Made by a program: the position numbers and the translations under genes
DNA from: Streptomyces griseus subsp. griseus
GTDB lineage: Bacteria; Actinomycetota; Actinomycetes; Streptomycetales; Streptomycetaceae
Assembly (NCBI RefSeq): GCF_000720255.1
Contig: NZ_JOJE01000030.1
Coordinates: forward strand, 62,001-126,000
Direction of reading: 5' to 3'
Length of the DNA: 64,000 bases
Shown here: positions 8,327 through 16,231 of the stretch, piece by piece
How positions within the stretch are numbered: the first letter of the stretch is position 1
Layout: each line of letters starts with the position of its first letter
The notes under the pieces: generated by a model
What the model saw: only the letters and a program-made list of their open reading frames with translations
What the model was told of the DNA's origin: nothing
Databases searched by the model: none

Positions 8327-9919
8327 CTAGGGTCGTGGCTCACGCGTACGGGCCTCCTCGAGGAGCTCGCGTACGGCTTCCAGCGCGGCCGCCCGGTCTT
8401 CCGGGACCAGTCCGACGCGGGTGCGCCGGTCCAGCAGGTCCGCCTCGTCGAGGGCTCCCTCGTGCCGGATGGCCCACAGCAACTCGGCCCGGGTGGCGGG
8501 GTGTCCGGGCAGCAAGCGGTCGTCGAGGCGGGGGTCGCGGGCGGCGAGCGCCTGGACGGCCGGTGCCTCGGTCCCGTAGCGCCGCAGGAGGCGTGGGGCC
8601 GCCGGCAAGGTGTCGAGGACGCGCGGGGGTGCGGCGCCGACCAGGGGGAGGCGGGCGGTGCGGCACGGGGCCGCGTCGAGGCGCGCCGCGGTCACCGCGG
8701 CGTCGACCGCGTCCTGGGCCATGCGCCGATACGTGGTGAGCTTGCCGCCGACCACGGTGACGATCCCGTCGGGCGAGGTGATGACGGCGTGTCGGCGGGA
8801 GATGTCGGAGGTGCGGCGCGTGTCCTCCGCCTGGCCCGCCGGAGTGAAATCCAGGAGGGGGCGCAGCCCCGCGAACGCGCCCACCACGTCGGACCGGTGG
8901 ACCGGCGTGGTCACGACGGAGCCGAGCACGTCGAGCAGGAAGCCGATGTCGGTCTCCGGCGCCTCCGGAACGTCGGGGACCTCGCCGTCGACGGGCTCGT
9001 CGGTGAGTCCGACGTAGACCCGGCCGTCGCCCTGGGGGAGCACGAGGACGAAGCGGTTGCTCTCGCCCGGGATCGGGATGTGCAGGCCCGTGGGCAGGGA
9101 GCCGAGGTGCTCCGAGCGCAGCACGATGTGTGTGCCGCGCGAGGGCCGCACCCGGATGCCGTCCACCAGCTCGCCCGCCCACACCCCCGAGGCGTTGACC
9201 ACCACGCGAGCCCGTATCTCCCCTGACTCGCCGGTGAGTTCGTCGCGCACCACGGCACCGGAGCCGGTGAGCCGCAGCACCCGGACCCGGGTGAGGACGC
9301 GCGCGCCGTGCGCCGCGGCGGTGCGGGCGAGGGCGATCACCAGGCGGGCGTCGTCGGTGACCCGCCCGTCCCAGGACAGCAGCCCCCCGCGCAGACCGTC
9401 GGCCCGCACCGACGGGGCGAGGCGCCGGGCCTCCGCCGTGGAGAGCCGGCGCGGCGCGGGCAGGGTGGCCCGGGCCGTGCGCGCGGCCAGCCGCAGGGTG
9501 TCGCCGGCCCGGAAGCCGGCCCAGGCCAGGGCCGCCTGGCCCCGGGGGACCAGCGGGGTGAGGGGCAGCAGGAACGGCTGGGCGCGCACCAGATGGGGCG
9601 CCGTGCGCTCCATCAGCACCCCGCGCTCCACAGCGCTCTCGTGCGCCACGTCCAGCTGGCCGGAGGCGAGGTAGCGCAGTCCGCCGTGGATGAGCTTGGA
9701 GCTCCAGCGGGAGGTGCCGAAGGCCAGATCGTGGGCGTCGACGGCGACGACGGACAGACCGCGGGACGCCGCGTCCAGCGCGCCCCCGGCGCCGGTCGCG
9801 CCGAGTCCGACGACGAGGACGTCCACATCCGTGCCGCCCACGCTGTCGGCGAGTTCGCGCGAGCGGCGGGCGGTGGACAGCGACGACCCGCGGACCGGGG
9901 GAGTGGTGGCGGCGCTCAT
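8327..9919 (-). CDS. glpD: Aerobic glycerol-3-phosphate dehydrogenase (GlpD family)
   Basis: FAD enzyme oxidising sn-glycerol-3-phosphate to DHAP with electrons to the quinone pool. 530 aa. The N-terminal Rossmann segment reads VLVVGLGATGAGGALDAASRG, a slight variant of the common GGGITG. The family stretch SRWSSKLIHGGLRYL follows FAD contact DAHDLAFGT; IVTVVGGKLTTYRRMA lies in the FAD domain and a helical C-terminal domain (about 400-525) ends the protein. Its ATG overlaps the stop of the upstream TetR gene (ATGA), so they form an operon. The context with a divergent alkyl-DHAP-synthase-like gene suggests DHAP supply for lipid synthesis as well as glycerol use. Confidence 0.9.
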   Translation of the reverse strand: MSAATTPPVRGSSLSTARRSRELADSVGGTDVDVLVVGLGATGAGGALDAASRGLSVVAVDAHDLAFGTSRWSSKLIHGGLRYLASGQLDVAHESAVERGVLMERTAPHLVRAQPFLLPLTPLVPRGQAALAWAGFRAGDTLRLAARTARATLPAPRRLSTAEARRLAPSVRADGLRGGLLSWDGRVTDDARLVIALARTAAAHGARVLTRVRVLRLTGSGAVVRDELTGESGEIRARVVVNASGVWAGELVDGIRVRPSRGTHIVLRSEHLGSLPTGLHIPIPGESNRFVLVLPQGDGRVYVGLTDEPVDGEVPDVPEAPETDIGFLLDVLGSVVTTPVHRSDVVGAFAGLRPLLDFTPAGQAEDTRRTSDISRRHAVITSPDGIVTVVGGKLTTYRRMAQDAVDAAVTAARLDAAPCRTARLPLVGAAPPRVLDTLPAAPRLLRRYGTEAPAVQALAARDPRLDDRLLPGHPATRAELLWAIRHEGALDEADLLDRRTRVGLVPEDRAAALEAVRELLEEARTREPRP

Positions 9920-10515
9920 GGGGTGAGGATCCTCTCCAGGATGGTCCGCAACTCGGCGAGGAACGCGGCGCTGTCCAGATCGGCGTCGTCCTCATCGGTC
10001 ATGGTCCGCAGCGACAGGGTGAAGGACTGCACGATCAGCAGCAGGGAACGGGCCTGCCGTTCGGCGTGACCGGGCCGGACCGATCCGTCGGCGTGTCCCT
10101 CCCGCAGGTCGCCCGCCAGCAGCTCCAGCAGCGCTTCCTGGCTGGCCCCGCGACGGTCCAGGACGTAGGGCAGGAGCAGTTCGGGGTCGACGTCGACGAT
10201 CTTGCGGAAGAGCGGGTGGGCGCGGAAGGCCTCCACGCCGGCCACGAGTCCGTCGACGACGAGGGAGCGCGCGTCCGTCCCCGGGCGGCGCCCGGGCCTC
10301 GCGCGGGTGGCCACCTCGACCCACTCGCGGGTCATCAGATCGCCGACCAGGGAACGCACATCGGGCCAGCGCCGGTAGATCGTCATGCGCGAGACACCCG
10401 CGCGGCGGGCCACGTCGGTCAGCGTCGTACGGCGGACTCCCACGGCCAGGACACAGTCGCGCACCGCGTCGAGCACCACGTCGCTGTCCGAGTTGTTGTG
10501 ACGAATAGGCGTCAT
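9916..10515 (-). CDS. TetR-family transcriptional regulator
   Basis: 199 aa. The N-terminal helix-turn-helix is clear: RTTLTDVARRAGVSRMTIYRRWPDVRSLV (about 29-57). The C-terminal ligand domain is helical and unassigned. It overlaps glpD by four bases and is divergent from the alkyl-DHAP-synthase-like gene; the 101-bp intergenic region holds TGTCACAGTGTAAC next to its start (about 10518-10531), a plausible autoregulatory operator. It probably represses both directions in response to a lipid or glycerol-derived ligand (inference). Confidence 0.88.
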   Translation of the reverse strand: MTPIRHNNSDSDVVLDAVRDCVLAVGVRRTTLTDVARRAGVSRMTIYRRWPDVRSLVGDLMTREWVEVATRARPGRRPGTDARSLVVDGLVAGVEAFRAHPLFRKIVDVDPELLLPYVLDRRGASQEALLELLAGDLREGHADGSVRPGHAERQARSLLLIVQSFTLSLRTMTDEDDADLDSAAFLAELRTILERILTP

Positions 10516-10616
10516 GTGTCACAGTGTAACTGCCGGTGAGTCCGGGCGATGTGCTTCTCCCGCACCGGCCGCACAGGAGACGGCAATCCCGACATCGACC
10601 CGTGAGGACGCAGGCC

Positions 10617-12212
10617 ATGGACATGCTGTGGAGCGGCTGGGGCGACCCCGCCAGGGCGACGCCGCTGCCGGACACGGTGATCGGGCTTCTGCGCGATCTG
10701 CTCGGCGTGAAGCCGTACGGCGCCGAGCCGGTCGCCCTGGAGGAGATCGCCGTACCCGAACCCGCCCTCGATCCCGGCGCACTGCGCGCGCTGCTCGTCG
10801 CCGTCGGCGGCCGCGCGGAGCGCCTGCGGACCGACGCCGAGACACGGGTCCGCCACACGCGCGGCAAGTCCACGCCCGACCTGCTGCGCATCCGCCGCGG
10901 CGACGTAGACGACGTCCCCGCCGCCGTGATCCTCCCGGACAGCCACGACGAGGTGCTCGCGGTACTGGCGGCCTGCGCCGAACACGGCCTGGCCCTGGTG
11001 CCGTTCGGCGGCGGCACCTCGGTCGTCGGAGGCCTCACCCCCGGCCGGCGCGGCGACTTCGTCGCCCTGGACCTGCGTCACATGGACCGACTGCTCGCCC
11101 TCGACCCGGTCTCCCGCACCGCCATCCTGGAACCGGGGCTGCGCGCCCCTCAGGCCGAGGCGCTGCTCGCCGAGCACGGCTTCACCCTGGGGCACTTTCC
11201 CCAGTCCTACGAGTGGGCCACGATCGGTGGTTTCGCCGCGACCCGCTCCAGCGGACAGGCCTCCGCGGGCTACGGACGTTTCGACGAGATGGTCCTCGGC
11301 CTGACTTTGGCCACCCCGCGGGGCACGATCGACACCGGCCGCGCCCCCCGCTCGGCCGCCGGACCCGACCTGCGCCAGCTGATCCTGGGCTCCGAGGGAG
11401 CGTTCGGCGTCATCACCTCCGTAACCGTAAGGATCCGGCCCGTCCCGCGGAGCCGCGTCTACGAGGGCTGGCGCTTCGCCTCCTTCCAGGAGGGCGCCGA
11501 CGCGCTGCGCAGGCTCGCCCAGGACGGACCGCGCCCGACCGTGCTGCGGCTGTCCGACGAGGCCGAGACCCTCGTCGGCCTGGCCCAGCCCGACGCCATC
11601 GGCTCCGCCGCCGAACAGGCCGCGGGATGCCTGGCGATCGCCGGCTACGAAGGCACCCCCGAGGACACCGCCCACCGCCGTGAGCACGCAGCCGCCGTAC
11701 TGCGCGACTGCGGCGGCATCCATCTGGGCGCCGAACCGGGGGAGAAGTGGGCCCACGGCCGCTACTCGGCTCCCTACCTGCGGGACGCGCTGCTCGACGC
11801 GGGCGCCTTCGCCGAGACGCTGGAGACCGCCACCTTCTGGTCCCGGATCCCGGAGCTGTACGCCTCCGTCCGTGAGGCGCTCACCGCGACCCTCGGCGAG
11901 GCCGGCACCCCGCCCCTGGTCATGTGCCACATCTCCCACGTCTACGACAACGGCGCCTCCCTGTACTTCACCGTCGTCTCCGCCCAGGGCGACGAGCCCC
12001 TCGCGCACTGGACGCGGGCGAAGCGCGCCGCCAACGAGGCGATCCTCGCCGCCGGGGGCACGATCACCCACCACCACGGGGTCGGCACCGACCACCGTGA
12101 CGGGTACGTCCGCGAGGCCGGGCCCCTGGGCATCGAGTCCCTGCGAGCCGTGAAGCGACGGCTCGACCCCGCAGGAGTGCTCAACCCGGGTGTGCTGCTG
12201 CCCCTCGACTGA
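10617..12212 (+). CDS. Alkyldihydroxyacetonephosphate synthase-like FAD-linked oxidase
   Basis: 531 aa, FAD_binding_4 plus FAD-oxidase C domains. VPFGGGTSVVGGL is the FAD-pyrophosphate loop, FPQSYEWATIGGFAATRSSG matches the AGPS segment, and THHHGVGTDHRD near the C-terminus matches the AGPS active-site HHH motif, which distinguishes it from D-lactate or glycolate oxidases. AGPS replaces the acyl chain of acyl-DHAP by a fatty alcohol, the committed step to ether lipids. The start has GAGG about 9 nt upstream. Divergent from tetR-glpD and followed 55 bp later by a diacylglycerol kinase, which fits a dedicated lipid module. Bacterial members are little tested, so the substrate is inferred. Confidence 0.85.
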   Translation: MDMLWSGWGDPARATPLPDTVIGLLRDLLGVKPYGAEPVALEEIAVPEPALDPGALRALLVAVGGRAERLRTDAETRVRHTRGKSTPDLLRIRRGDVDDVPAAVILPDSHDEVLAVLAACAEHGLALVPFGGGTSVVGGLTPGRRGDFVALDLRHMDRLLALDPVSRTAILEPGLRAPQAEALLAEHGFTLGHFPQSYEWATIGGFAATRSSGQASAGYGRFDEMVLGLTLATPRGTIDTGRAPRSAAGPDLRQLILGSEGAFGVITSVTVRIRPVPRSRVYEGWRFASFQEGADALRRLAQDGPRPTVLRLSDEAETLVGLAQPDAIGSAAEQAAGCLAIAGYEGTPEDTAHRREHAAAVLRDCGGIHLGAEPGEKWAHGRYSAPYLRDALLDAGAFAETLETATFWSRIPELYASVREALTATLGEAGTPPLVMCHISHVYDNGASLYFTVVSAQGDEPLAHWTRAKRAANEAILAAGGTITHHHGVGTDHRDGYVREAGPLGIESLRAVKRRLDPAGVLNPGVLLPLD

Positions 12213-12267
12213 CCCGACACCGTGTCAAGTCCTTCCTCTTCGAACGCCGTCAGCCGGAGGCCCACCG

Positions 12268-13149
12268 ATGCGACAGTTCACCGCCGTCGTCAACCCCACC
12301 GCCGGCGGCTCCACCGGCGCCGCCGCGCTGCTCGCGATGGCCCGGCTGCTCAGGGAGGCGGGCGCTGAGCTGGAGACCGAGTACAGCCGCAGCCTGCGCC
12401 ATGCGCAGGACGTCGCCCGGGACGCCGGGGAACGCGGGCGCGTGGTGCTGGCGGTCGGCGGGGACGGCATCGCCGGGGCCGTCGGCGGAGCCCTCAGCGG
12501 GACCGGTGCGACCCTCGGGCTGGTCCCGGCCGGCCGCGGGAACGACTTCGCCCGCGCCCTCGGGCTGCCCACGCAGGCGCCCGCCTTGGCCGAGGTGCTG
12601 CTGAGCGGCGAGCCGCGCCCGGTCGACACCGTCGAGGTGGAGTCGGCCGTCCACCACGGCACCGTCGTGCTCGGCAGCGTGTACGCGGGCGTCGACGCGG
12701 TCGCCAACCGGTACGCCAACCGGGCGAAGATGCTGCGGGGCGCCGCCGCCTACTACGCCGGCGGACTGCGGGCGGTCACCACGTGGCGTCCGGCCCACTA
12801 CCGGGTGACCGTCGACGGCGAGGAACACGCGCACAGCGGCTACACGGTGGTGATCGCCAACTCCGGCTTCTACGGCTCGGGCCGGATCATCGCGCCCGGA
12901 GCCCGGGTCGACGACGGCCTGTTGGAGGTCGTGATGATCCGTGAGGCGCCGCGACGCCTGTTCTTCACCCTGATGAACGAACTGCGGACGGGAGCGCACG
13001 TGCGGCGGCCCGAGGTGCGGATCCTGCGCGGTCGGGAGATCCGCGTCGAGGCCGACCGCCCCGTGCCCTACGGCGCCGACGGCGAGGTCGAGGCCGCCCT
13101 CCCGGTCACGGCGCGGGTGTTGCCGGGAGCGCTCAGGGTGCTGTGCTGA
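12268..13149 (+). CDS. Diacylglycerol/lipid kinase (DagK/YegS family)
   Basis: 293 aa. The N-terminal catalytic domain has VVNPTAGGSTGA (nucleotide loop), VLAVGGDGIAGAVGGAL (GGDG motif) and LGLVPAGRGNDFAR (P-x-G-T/R-x-N-D-x-A-R). Members phosphorylate diacylglycerol, ceramide or related lipids with ATP. It follows the AGPS-like gene on the same strand, so its lipid could carry an ether chain. A perfect terminator hairpin begins 16 bp after the stop. Confidence 0.88.
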   Translation: MRQFTAVVNPTAGGSTGAAALLAMARLLREAGAELETEYSRSLRHAQDVARDAGERGRVVLAVGGDGIAGAVGGALSGTGATLGLVPAGRGNDFARALGLPTQAPALAEVLLSGEPRPVDTVEVESAVHHGTVVLGSVYAGVDAVANRYANRAKMLRGAAAYYAGGLRAVTTWRPAHYRVTVDGEEHAHSGYTVVIANSGFYGSGRIIAPGARVDDGLLEVVMIREAPRRLFFTLMNELRTGAHVRRPEVRILRGREIRVEADRPVPYGADGEVEAALPVTARVLPGALRVLC

Positions 13150-13165
13150 GCCGGTGAGCCGCGGA

Positions 13166-13208
13166 CACGGGCGGGCCCGTCGGCACCGTGCCGACGGGCC
13201 CGCCCGTG
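13166..13208. terminator. Perfect 21-bp inverted repeat, bidirectional terminator
   Basis: Bases 13166-13186 and 13188-13208 are exact reverse complements around one central base. As RNA this makes a very stable GC-rich hairpin of about 20 bp. It lies between the kinase stop and the stop of the convergent small membrane protein, and can serve both. No U-tract follows, as is usual in Streptomyces. Confidence 0.9.
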
Positions 13209-13223
13209 CTGTGTCGCTCCTGC

Positions 13224-13394
13224 CTACCAGCGGTACCAGCGGCCCCGGCGGCCGCCTGCCCCGGTGGGCCGGACCAGGAAGCCCACCAGCCAGAGCACCA
13301 ACACGATGACGGCGATCCACCACAGCGCCTTGAGCGCGAAACCGGCGCCGAAGAGGACCAGGGCCAGGAGCAGAACAAGAATCAGGGGAACCAT
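13224..13394 (-). CDS. Small hydrophobic membrane protein, 56 aa
   Basis: A short gene on the minus strand with ATG at 13394 behind GGAGG. Residues 1-18 (VPLILVLLLALVLFGAGF) and about 22-40 (ALWWIAVIVLVLWLVGFLV) are hydrophobic, separated by ALK, and the tail is basic and aromatic (GGRRGRWYRW). Proteins of this size and pattern are frequent in Streptomyces, often annotated simply as hydrophobic protein, and sometimes rise under osmotic or sigma-B-type stress. No function is assigned. Confidence 0.7.
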   Translation of the reverse strand: MVPLILVLLLALVLFGAGFALKALWWIAVIVLVLWLVGFLVRPTGAGGRRGRWYRW

Positions 13395-13547
13395 TTTATC
13401 AACCTCCGCCGGTTCAAGTGCCCCACATAACGGCCATCACGCACCCATAATCCGCACGTTTGTTCCACAAATGGCGGGGCATTCGAAGCGGTTCGCCGAT
13501 GCGCGCGCAAGGCCGGGATGCCGAACCTCCGGGCGGTCATCGACCAT

Positions 13548-13606
13548 GGAGGAAAGTCAGGGAAGAGGGAAGCGGGAAGAGACAGGGAAGAGGGAAGAGG
13601 GAGGGG
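13548..13606 (+). other. Purine-rich AGGGAAG-repeat leader
   Basis: About 59 bases, almost all purine on the plus strand, with repeated AGGGAAG/GGGAAGA blocks and a final GAGGGAGGGG just before the ATG at 13608. It contains several Shine-Dalgarno-like sites. It could enhance translation, act as a standby site or form an unusual DNA structure. Confidence 0.6.
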
Positions 13607-13607
13607 C

Positions 13608-14966
13608 ATGGCGAAGGTCAAGAGGTCGAACCGAGGGGCGGGCTCCGCGCGGGCCTGGGCCCGGCTCGCCCTGCTGTGTCTCGCCGGTGCCGTCGCCGCG
13701 GTGGCCGTCGGCGCGGGCTCCGGCGGCTGGCTGATCCTGTTGCTCGGCCTCGTAGGTCTCGCCCTGGCGGGCGCGGGTCTCTGGTGGACCCTGGCCCACC
13801 GGGGCGCGGTGCGCCTGCTCGGCACCCTGCTCGCCCTCGCCGCCCCCGTGACCGTCCTGGTGCTCTACGCGGTGTCGGGGCTGTGGGTGGTGGCGGTGGC
13901 CGCGATCGCAGCGTGGGTGGCCGCCCTGGCGTGCGCCCGCAGCGCGCTGCGACGCCTGCGCCGACCGCGCGGCATGCACAGCCGTTCGGTCCGGCCGCCC
14001 CGACGGCCCGTCCTGATCATGAATCCGCGGTCCGGGGGAGGGAAGGTCGGCCGGCACTCACTCGTGGAGCGGGCCGAGGCGCTGGGCGCCCGCGTCGTGC
14101 TGCTCGACCTCGACGCCGACCCGGACCCCATGGCACTGGCCCGGCGCGCCGTGGCCGAGGGCGCCGACCTGCTCGGTGTCGCGGGCGGCGACGGCACCCA
14201 GGCGCTGGTCGCGGCCGTGGCCGCCGAGCACCACATTCCGTTCCTCGTCATCGCTGCCGGGACACGCAACCACTTCGCGATGGACCTCGGCCTGGACCGG
14301 GACGACCCGGCGAGCGGCCTCGACGCCCTCTCCGACGGGGTGGAACTGCGCATCGACCTCGGGGACGTGAACGGGCGCTCCTTCGTCAACACGGTCTCCT
14401 TCGGTACGTACGCGGAGATCGTGCAGAACCCGGACTACCGTGACGCCAAGGCGGCGACCGTCCTCGACCAGTTGCCGGATCTGCTGGTCGGTGACAAGGG
14501 CACCTCCCTGGACGTGCGGGCCGGGGACACCCGTCTGCAGGGTCCGCAGGCGCTGCTCGTGAGCAACAACGCCTATGGACGGGTCGATCCCCTCGGCGGC
14601 GGGCGCAGGCCCCGGCTGGACGCGGGTGCGCTCGGGGTGGTCGCGGTCCGCGTGGAGAGCGCGGCGCAGGCCGCGGAGCTGGCCCTGCGCGGTGAACGGG
14701 CCGGCGGCATTACTGTGTTGACGTCACGTCGCGTGGTCGTCGAGGCCGTCGAGGAGCAGATCCCGGTGGCCGTCGACGGGGAGGCACTCACCCTGCCCAC
14801 GCCCGTCGTGTGCACCGTACGGCCCGGTGCGCTGCGGGTGCGGGTGCCGAGACACCGCCCGGGCGCCACGTACATGGCACCGTCCGTCGACTGGCGGCGC
14901 GTGGTACGTCTCGCGCTGAGCCCGTCTCCCCGACCCCGTACGACTCAGGAGAAGAGCGATGCTTGA
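13608..14966 (+). CDS. Membrane protein with diacylglycerol-kinase catalytic domain
   Basis: 452 aa. Three hydrophobic segments lie in the first ~110 residues (LALLCLAGAVAAVAVGAG, LILLLGLVGLALAGAGL, LLALAAPVTVLVLYAVSG plus WVVAVAAIAAWVAALA). The soluble DAGK domain follows from about 132 with VLIMNPRSGGGKVG, LLGVAGGDGTQALVA and FLVIAAGTRNHFAMDLG. The GGDG and AGTRNHFA motifs are intact. The start was placed at 13608, behind the purine tract. It overlaps the PAP2 phosphatase gene by 8 bases, so a lipid kinase and a lipid phosphatase are made together. Confidence 0.85.
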   Translation: MAKVKRSNRGAGSARAWARLALLCLAGAVAAVAVGAGSGGWLILLLGLVGLALAGAGLWWTLAHRGAVRLLGTLLALAAPVTVLVLYAVSGLWVVAVAAIAAWVAALACARSALRRLRRPRGMHSRSVRPPRRPVLIMNPRSGGGKVGRHSLVERAEALGARVVLLDLDADPDPMALARRAVAEGADLLGVAGGDGTQALVAAVAAEHHIPFLVIAAGTRNHFAMDLGLDRDDPASGLDALSDGVELRIDLGDVNGRSFVNTVSFGTYAEIVQNPDYRDAKAATVLDQLPDLLVGDKGTSLDVRAGDTRLQGPQALLVSNNAYGRVDPLGGGRRPRLDAGALGVVAVRVESAAQAAELALRGERAGGITVLTSRRVVVEAVEEQIPVAVDGEALTLPTPVVCTVRPGALRVRVPRHRPGATYMAPSVDWRRVVRLALSPSPRPRTTQEKSDA

Positions 14967-15537
14967 CCGCACGTCGAGGGAACACCCGGCCCTGCGCGGC
15001 CTGGTGCGCGACCTCGCCACCCTCGACCAGACGCTGTACGAGGCCGTGACGGTCACCGAGACCCCCGCGCTGGATTCCGCCCTGCGGCGGCTGTCCGCGG
15101 CGGCGGACCACTCGAAGATCTCCTTCACGGTCGCCGGCCTCATGGCGCTGTTCCCCGGCCGCCCCCGCCGCGCTGCGGCGATCGGTGTCGCCGCCATCGG
15201 GGTGGCCTCGGCGACCGCCAACCTGCTCGGCAAACGTCTGGTACGCCGTCCCCGTCCCCACCGCGCCGAGGACTCGCCGTTCCCGGGGCGGCACGTGCCG
15301 ATGCCGGAGTCCGCGTCGTTCCCGTCGGGCCACACCGCCTCGGCCGTCGCGTTCGCGGCGGCCGTGGGTCCCGCCTGGCCGGCCGCCACGGTGCCGCTCG
15401 GGCTGCTCGCCTGTGCCGTGGGGTATTCGCGCGTCCACACCGGGGTGCACTACCCGGGGGACGTCATCGCGGGCGCCGTGCTGGGCACGGGGGCGGCGGC
15501 GGTGGCGCTCGCCGCGGCGGCCCGCCTGGAGCGGTGA
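14959..15537 (+). CDS. PAP2-family membrane phosphatase
   Basis: 192 aa with the three-part PAP2 signature: KRLVRRPRP, then FPSGHTASA, then SRVHTGVHYPGD. Several hydrophobic helices surround these motifs. Substrates of the family are phosphatidic acid, undecaprenyl pyrophosphate or related lipid phosphates. The start lies 8 bases inside the end of the upstream membrane DAG-kinase-like gene. It is convergent with the MOSC gene, 4 bp apart. Confidence 0.88.
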   Translation: MLDRTSREHPALRGLVRDLATLDQTLYEAVTVTETPALDSALRRLSAAADHSKISFTVAGLMALFPGRPRRAAAIGVAAIGVASATANLLGKRLVRRPRPHRAEDSPFPGRHVPMPESASFPSGHTASAVAFAAAVGPAWPAATVPLGLLACAVGYSRVHTGVHYPGDVIAGAVLGTGAAAVALAAAARLER

Positions 15538-15541
15538 CCGG

Positions 15542-16051
15542 CTACTGACCGGCGGGCGGCCCCTCGATCACGGAGAGGGCCGCCGTGCCGAGAGTGATCA
15601 CTCCGTCGGACAGGGGCGTGCACCGGACCCCGCCCCCGCCGCGCAGCACGCGCTGCGCCCCCGGGCCGATCGTGACGTCCATCCACGCGCACGGCCTGGC
15701 AGGGCGGTTCACGGAGAACGTGACGGGGCCGGCGCCGGTGTCGAGGGAGATCGTGGAGCCGATGCAGGAGTCGATGTCGAAGCCCCGGATCAGGATGTTC
15801 CGGCGGGTCTGGAGCAGTCCGACGCCCGGATCGATGTCCAGGGGGAGGTGCTCCGCGGCCATGATCGTCACGGCCGCGTCGCGATGGGCCCGCCGGCCGA
15901 AGTAACGGTCGCCGACCAGCCCGAGGCCGCCGCGCACCTTCACCTGCCGGACCAGCTCGTCGTCCGGAGCGGCGGGAGGTCCGCCCGACGGACGTCCCGC
16001 GAGCCGGTGCTCCGGTGACACCAGGAGCTGCACCACCTCGACCTCGGTCAT
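15542..16051 (-). CDS. MOSC-domain protein
   Basis: 169 aa from the ATG at 16051. MOSC features are GLGLVGDRYFGRR, VTIMAAEHL, RRNILIRGFDID and FSVNRPARPCAWMD; the cysteine in the last matches the conserved MOSC cysteine thought to handle sulfur or the molybdenum cofactor. A GTG nine bases upstream could also start translation, but a TAAGGT box seven bases ahead of the ATG suggests a leaderless mRNA starting at the ATG. Single-domain MOSC proteins may detoxify N-hydroxylated compounds; the substrate is unknown. Confidence 0.82.
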   Translation of the reverse strand: MTEVEVVQLLVSPEHRLAGRPSGGPPAAPDDELVRQVKVRGGLGLVGDRYFGRRAHRDAAVTIMAAEHLPLDIDPGVGLLQTRRNILIRGFDIDSCIGSTISLDTGAGPVTFSVNRPARPCAWMDVTIGPGAQRVLRGGGGVRCTPLSDGVITLGTAALSVIEGPPAGQ

Positions 16052-16058
16052 GGACCCC

Positions 16059-16064
16059 ACCTTA
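16059..16064 (-). promoter_or_regulatory. -10 box for a leaderless MOSC transcript
   Basis: TAAGGT on the minus strand, exactly 7 nt before the ATG at 16051. A TANNNT box at this distance is the usual mark of leaderless transcription in actinobacteria. Confidence 0.55.
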
Positions 16065-16092
16065 GGGATCAGGCGGACGGAACGTTTCGGCC

Positions 16093-16206
16093 GAGGTCGG
16101 GGCGGAGGCTGAGGTCGAGGTCGGGGCGGAGGTCGAGGTCGGCGCGGAGGTCGAGGTCGGGGCGGAGGTCGAGGTCGGGGCGGACGCCGAGGTCGGGGCG
16201 GAGGCG
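16093..16206. repeat. 18-bp tandem repeat (minisatellite), six units
   Basis: Units at 16093, 16117, 16135, 16153, 16171 and 16189, each 18 bp with consensus GAGGTCGGGGCGGAGGTC and few changes; a 6-bp partial unit (16111-16116) follows the first. The array fills most of the space between the chitosanase stop and the MOSC promoter. The 18-bp period keeps frame, but no start precedes it, so it appears non-coding. Confidence 0.9.
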
Positions 16207-16231
16207 GAAGGCCGAGCAGGCCCGCGCCGGA

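Noticed and set aside
16093..16206. Possible CRISPR array
   Set aside because: The 18-bp units are contiguous, with no unique spacers, and no cas genes are nearby. It is a simple tandem repeat.
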